This document shows positions 62,297-64,000 of a DNA stretch of 64,000 nt, piece by piece. Each line of letters starts with the position of its first letter. The first letter of the stretch is position 1. The position numbers and the translations under genes were made by a program. The stretch is from Candidatus Acidiferrales bacterium (lineage in GTDB: Bacteria; Acidobacteriota; Terriglobia; Acidiferrales; UBA7541), in NCBI GenBank assembly GCA_035934015.1, contig DASYYH010000003.1, positions 310,001-374,000 on the forward strand. Reading direction: 5' to 3'. Below the pieces are notes generated by a model that worked only from the letters and a program-made list of their open reading frames with translations, did no database searches and was not told the DNA's origin.

Positions 62297-62634
62297 ACAC
62301 AAAACTGCAATTCGGGTTGCTGGCGCTCATGGCGCTTTCCGCGCTGGCGGCGATTAGTGTCAGCATCTTGATCGCGCGAAGACAGGATCTCGCCGTGGCG
62401 GCGCGACGGGCTTTTCTCCTCAGCAATGTTGCGCTGATTTTTTGTCTTGCGTCGGCGATTGCAGGAGTGTCTGTTTACCGCGCTTCCCATTTATGGGGAA
62501 ACATTCTGCTTGGAGCCGCTGTAGCCTTTCTGATTCTTAAGTTCATCCTTGTGCGCCAGTTTGCGCATCTCATTCGACAGGGACAACCGAAAAACCGGCC
62601 CGGCCAAGTTTTGCGTTCCGCTGGTAAAAGCTAA
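62293..62634 (+). CDS. Small membrane protein of unknown function (second of a pair)
   Basis: 113 residues with about three hydrophobic segments: 8-28, 38-61 and 70-92, and a basic C-terminus. Starts at TTG (62293), overlapping the previous stop. Its membrane layout matches the first partner, so a hetero-oligomeric membrane complex is possible, but nothing indicates a function. Confidence 0.58.
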   Translation: MNTKLQFGLLALMALSALAAISVSILIARRQDLAVAARRAFLLSNVALIFCLASAIAGVSVYRASHLWGNILLGAAVAFLILKFILVRQFAHLIRQGQPKNRPGQVLRSAGKS

Positions 62635-62657
62635 GCGAAAGCGACGAGGAGGCTGCC

Positions 62658-63560
62658 ATGATCGTAATCACAGGAGCCACGGGAAATACAGGGAGTCCGG
62701 CGGCGGAGGCGCTGCTGACTGCGGGAGAAAAGATTCGCGCCATCGGACGAGACGCGGCGAAGCTCGAACGGTTCAAAGCGAAGGGCGCTGAAGCGTTTGT
62801 AGCCAACGTCGAAAATGCGGAGGAGATGGCGCGCGCCTTCGACGGAGCGGACGCTGTCTACCTGGTGATTCCCCAGGCACTGCAGCGCGAAGATTTCCGC
62901 GCGTATCAGGGGCGCATCAGCGATGCATACGCCTCTGCCGCGCGTAGATCCGGCGTGAAATATGCCGTCGTGCTCTCCAGCATTGGTGGGCAGCATGCAG
63001 CGGGAACCGGCCCCGTCGTCGGGCTGCACGAAATGGAGGAAAAGTTGAATGGCATCGCCGGCCTCAACCTTCTGCATCTTCACCCGGCATCGTTTATGGA
63101 GAATTTTCTGATGAGCATCGAAGGGATTCGCATGATGAACGCCCTTCCGGGCGCGGCTCCCGCCGAAGCTCCACAACCCATCGTCGCAACCAAAGATATT
63201 GGCCTTTACGCAGCGAAGCGGCTGGCGAGCCGGAACTTTTCTGGGCATTCGACGCAAGAACTCCTTGGTCCGCGCGATATCACGATGAAGGACGCAGCCA
63301 GCATTATCGGCCGGGCGATCGGCAGGCCACATCTGGCTTACGTTCAATTGCCACTGATCGTGCTGGAATCGGCGCTGACTGGCTTGGGCCTTCCAAAGAG
63401 TTCCGCCGCCCTCTTGATTGAACTGTGGAACGGCGGAAACAAGGGACTGCTTGCGCCGCAGGAGCCGCGTTCGCAAGAAAACACGACGGCGACAACGCTC
63501 GAGCAGTTCGCCGAAGAAACCTTCGCTCCGCAATATCAACGCCGCGCCGCCGGCGCTTAG
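62658..63560 (+). CDS. NmrA/NAD(P)-binding atypical SDR family protein
   Basis: Cytoplasmic protein of 300 residues with an N-terminal Rossmann fold: GATGNTGSPAAEAL, then EEMARAFDGADAVYLVIP and a central part with LHEMEEKL. It lacks the classical SDR Tyr-x-x-x-Lys catalytic pair, so it is more like an NmrA-type redox sensor or an atypical SDR with unknown substrate. The ATG at 62658 has GAGGAGG before it. Separate from neighbours; the following gene is the truncated adhesin-like one. Confidence 0.82.
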   Translation: MIVITGATGNTGSPAAEALLTAGEKIRAIGRDAAKLERFKAKGAEAFVANVENAEEMARAFDGADAVYLVIPQALQREDFRAYQGRISDAYASAARRSGVKYAVVLSSIGGQHAAGTGPVVGLHEMEEKLNGIAGLNLLHLHPASFMENFLMSIEGIRMMNALPGAAPAEAPQPIVATKDIGLYAAKRLASRNFSGHSTQELLGPRDITMKDAASIIGRAIGRPHLAYVQLPLIVLESALTGLGLPKSSAALLIELWNGGNKGLLAPQEPRSQENTTATTLEQFAEETFAPQYQRRAAGA

Positions 63561-63672
63561 AGCGCGAACTGGATGCGCAGGGATGGCGGCTGATCTCCGC
63601 AGAGGACGCAGCTCTGTGGAACTATTTTGCTATGGATTCCGTATCTCCAGTCAGAAAGCGGAGGTGCGCCCC

Positions 63673-64000
63673 GTGACTTCGAAAATGTCAGCCAGAGCTG
63701 CTTTGTTTCTTTTCATACTGCTGCCGACGGCCGCCGCCGCACAAGGAAGCCGGACTCTCTCCGAACAGGGCGGCAATCCATTTACAGCCGACTTCCCCAG
63801 CGGCGGCCAGATTCGCATGGATCTTCGTTCCGCGGGCGTGACGGTCACCGGAAGCGACGAGAATAAAATTCAGGTGCGCGTTTCGGCGCGCGGCTCCGGC
63901 GATCTCAGCAGCGTTCGCATTTCTCTGAAAACGAACGGAAATCGCGGAGAACTGAAAGTGACGGGAGGACCGAGCGATAATTTCCAGATAGACATTCAGA
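63673..64000 (+). CDS. Secreted adhesin-like protein (DUF4097-like), cut by the window end
   Basis: Partial, 109 residues visible. GTG at 63673 (or ATG at 63685) starts a signal peptide (ALFLFILLPTAAAAQ), followed by TLSEQGGNPF, GGQIRMDLRSAGVTVTG, KIQVRVSARG and VRISLKTNGNRGELKVTGG, a parallel beta-strand pattern of DUF4097/adhesin-type proteins. The stop is outside the window. Confidence 0.7.
   Translation, partial: MTSKMSARAALFLFILLPTAAAAQGSRTLSEQGGNPFTADFPSGGQIRMDLRSAGVTVTGSDENKIQVRVSARGSGDLSSVRISLKTNGNRGELKVTGGPSDNFQIDIQ

Noticed and set aside
63425-63676. Plus-strand frame whose last part (LERELDAQGWRLISAEDAALW) looks protein-like and whose stop overlaps the GTG at 63673 as GTGA.
   Set aside because: Its first half lies inside the NmrA-like gene in another frame and no start or domain can be supported. 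It could be a remnant of an upstream gene.

Overview
The window looks like a chromosomal segment of an acidobacterium (Acidobacteriota, probably Terriglobia). This is inferred from gene content, not computed. The clues are a large MacB-like permease of the acidobacterial ADOP type, type IV pilins with a shared C-terminal Cys motif, a Ser/Thr kinase fused to TolB-like and TPR modules, many secreted proteins of unknown function, and moderately GC-rich, densely coding DNA. There is no rRNA, tRNA, phage, IS element or CRISPR array that I can see.

Layout. 34-11019 (minus strand) is a type IV pilus locus: pilB, pilT, pilC, the PilS/PilR two-component system, major pilin pilA, a second pilin, a LolA-like gene and a second PilC/GspF-like gene. 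A near-perfect sigma-54 promoter lies upstream of pilA and a strong terminator follows it, which fits PilS/PilR control of pilin output. 11202-15771 (plus) is a four-gene operon: a HhH-GPD DNA glycosylase, NtrY, a small membrane protein and NtrX. 15795-19756 (minus) holds era, mntR, a low-molecular-weight phosphatase, pdxT and an Old Yellow Enzyme. 19833-28631 (minus) holds a kinase, pdxS, a GAF protein, a thioesterase, the ADOP permease and a MocR/PdxR-type regulator. The vitamin B6 genes pdxT, pdxS and pdxR are therefore spread over about 10 kb rather than adjacent, with a decayed fragment of the pdxS 3' end between them.

28721-40064 holds an acyl-CoA synthetase, a short plus-strand operon of a peroxiredoxin-like gene and a cupin, an alpha/beta hydrolase, an M28 peptidase, a 1083-residue hybrid sensor kinase, gamma-glutamyltransferase and a DinB protein. 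40223-50577 holds glgB, several secreted proteins including two pairs of tandem paralogues, a ferredoxin-NADP reductase, and a glycosyltransferase/ChbG-HpnK pair. 50899-64000 is mostly housekeeping and catabolism: a trans-sulfuration enzyme, cutA, a phosphohexomutase, a DivIC/FtsL-like protein, two multi-span membrane proteins, thiG, a long-chain acyl-CoA synthetase, hutU and small membrane proteins. It ends in a truncated adhesin-like gene.

The most exciting item is at 30473-31078. The peroxiredoxin-like reading frame carries an in-frame TGA exactly where the family has the first Cys of its CxxC motif. The frame continues intact for 117 codons, and a 7-bp hairpin with a G-starting loop begins 14 nt after the TGA. 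This is what a selenocysteine (UxxC) protein with a bacterial SECIS element looks like. Other points of note: four-copy heptamer arrays at three intergenic sites, two of them flanking the ADOP permease; a palindrome overlapping a sigma-54-like element before the glycosylase-NtrYX operon; a hairpin that partly covers a ribosome binding site at 44052; and an M28 peptidase whose first zinc ligand appears to be Asp instead of His.
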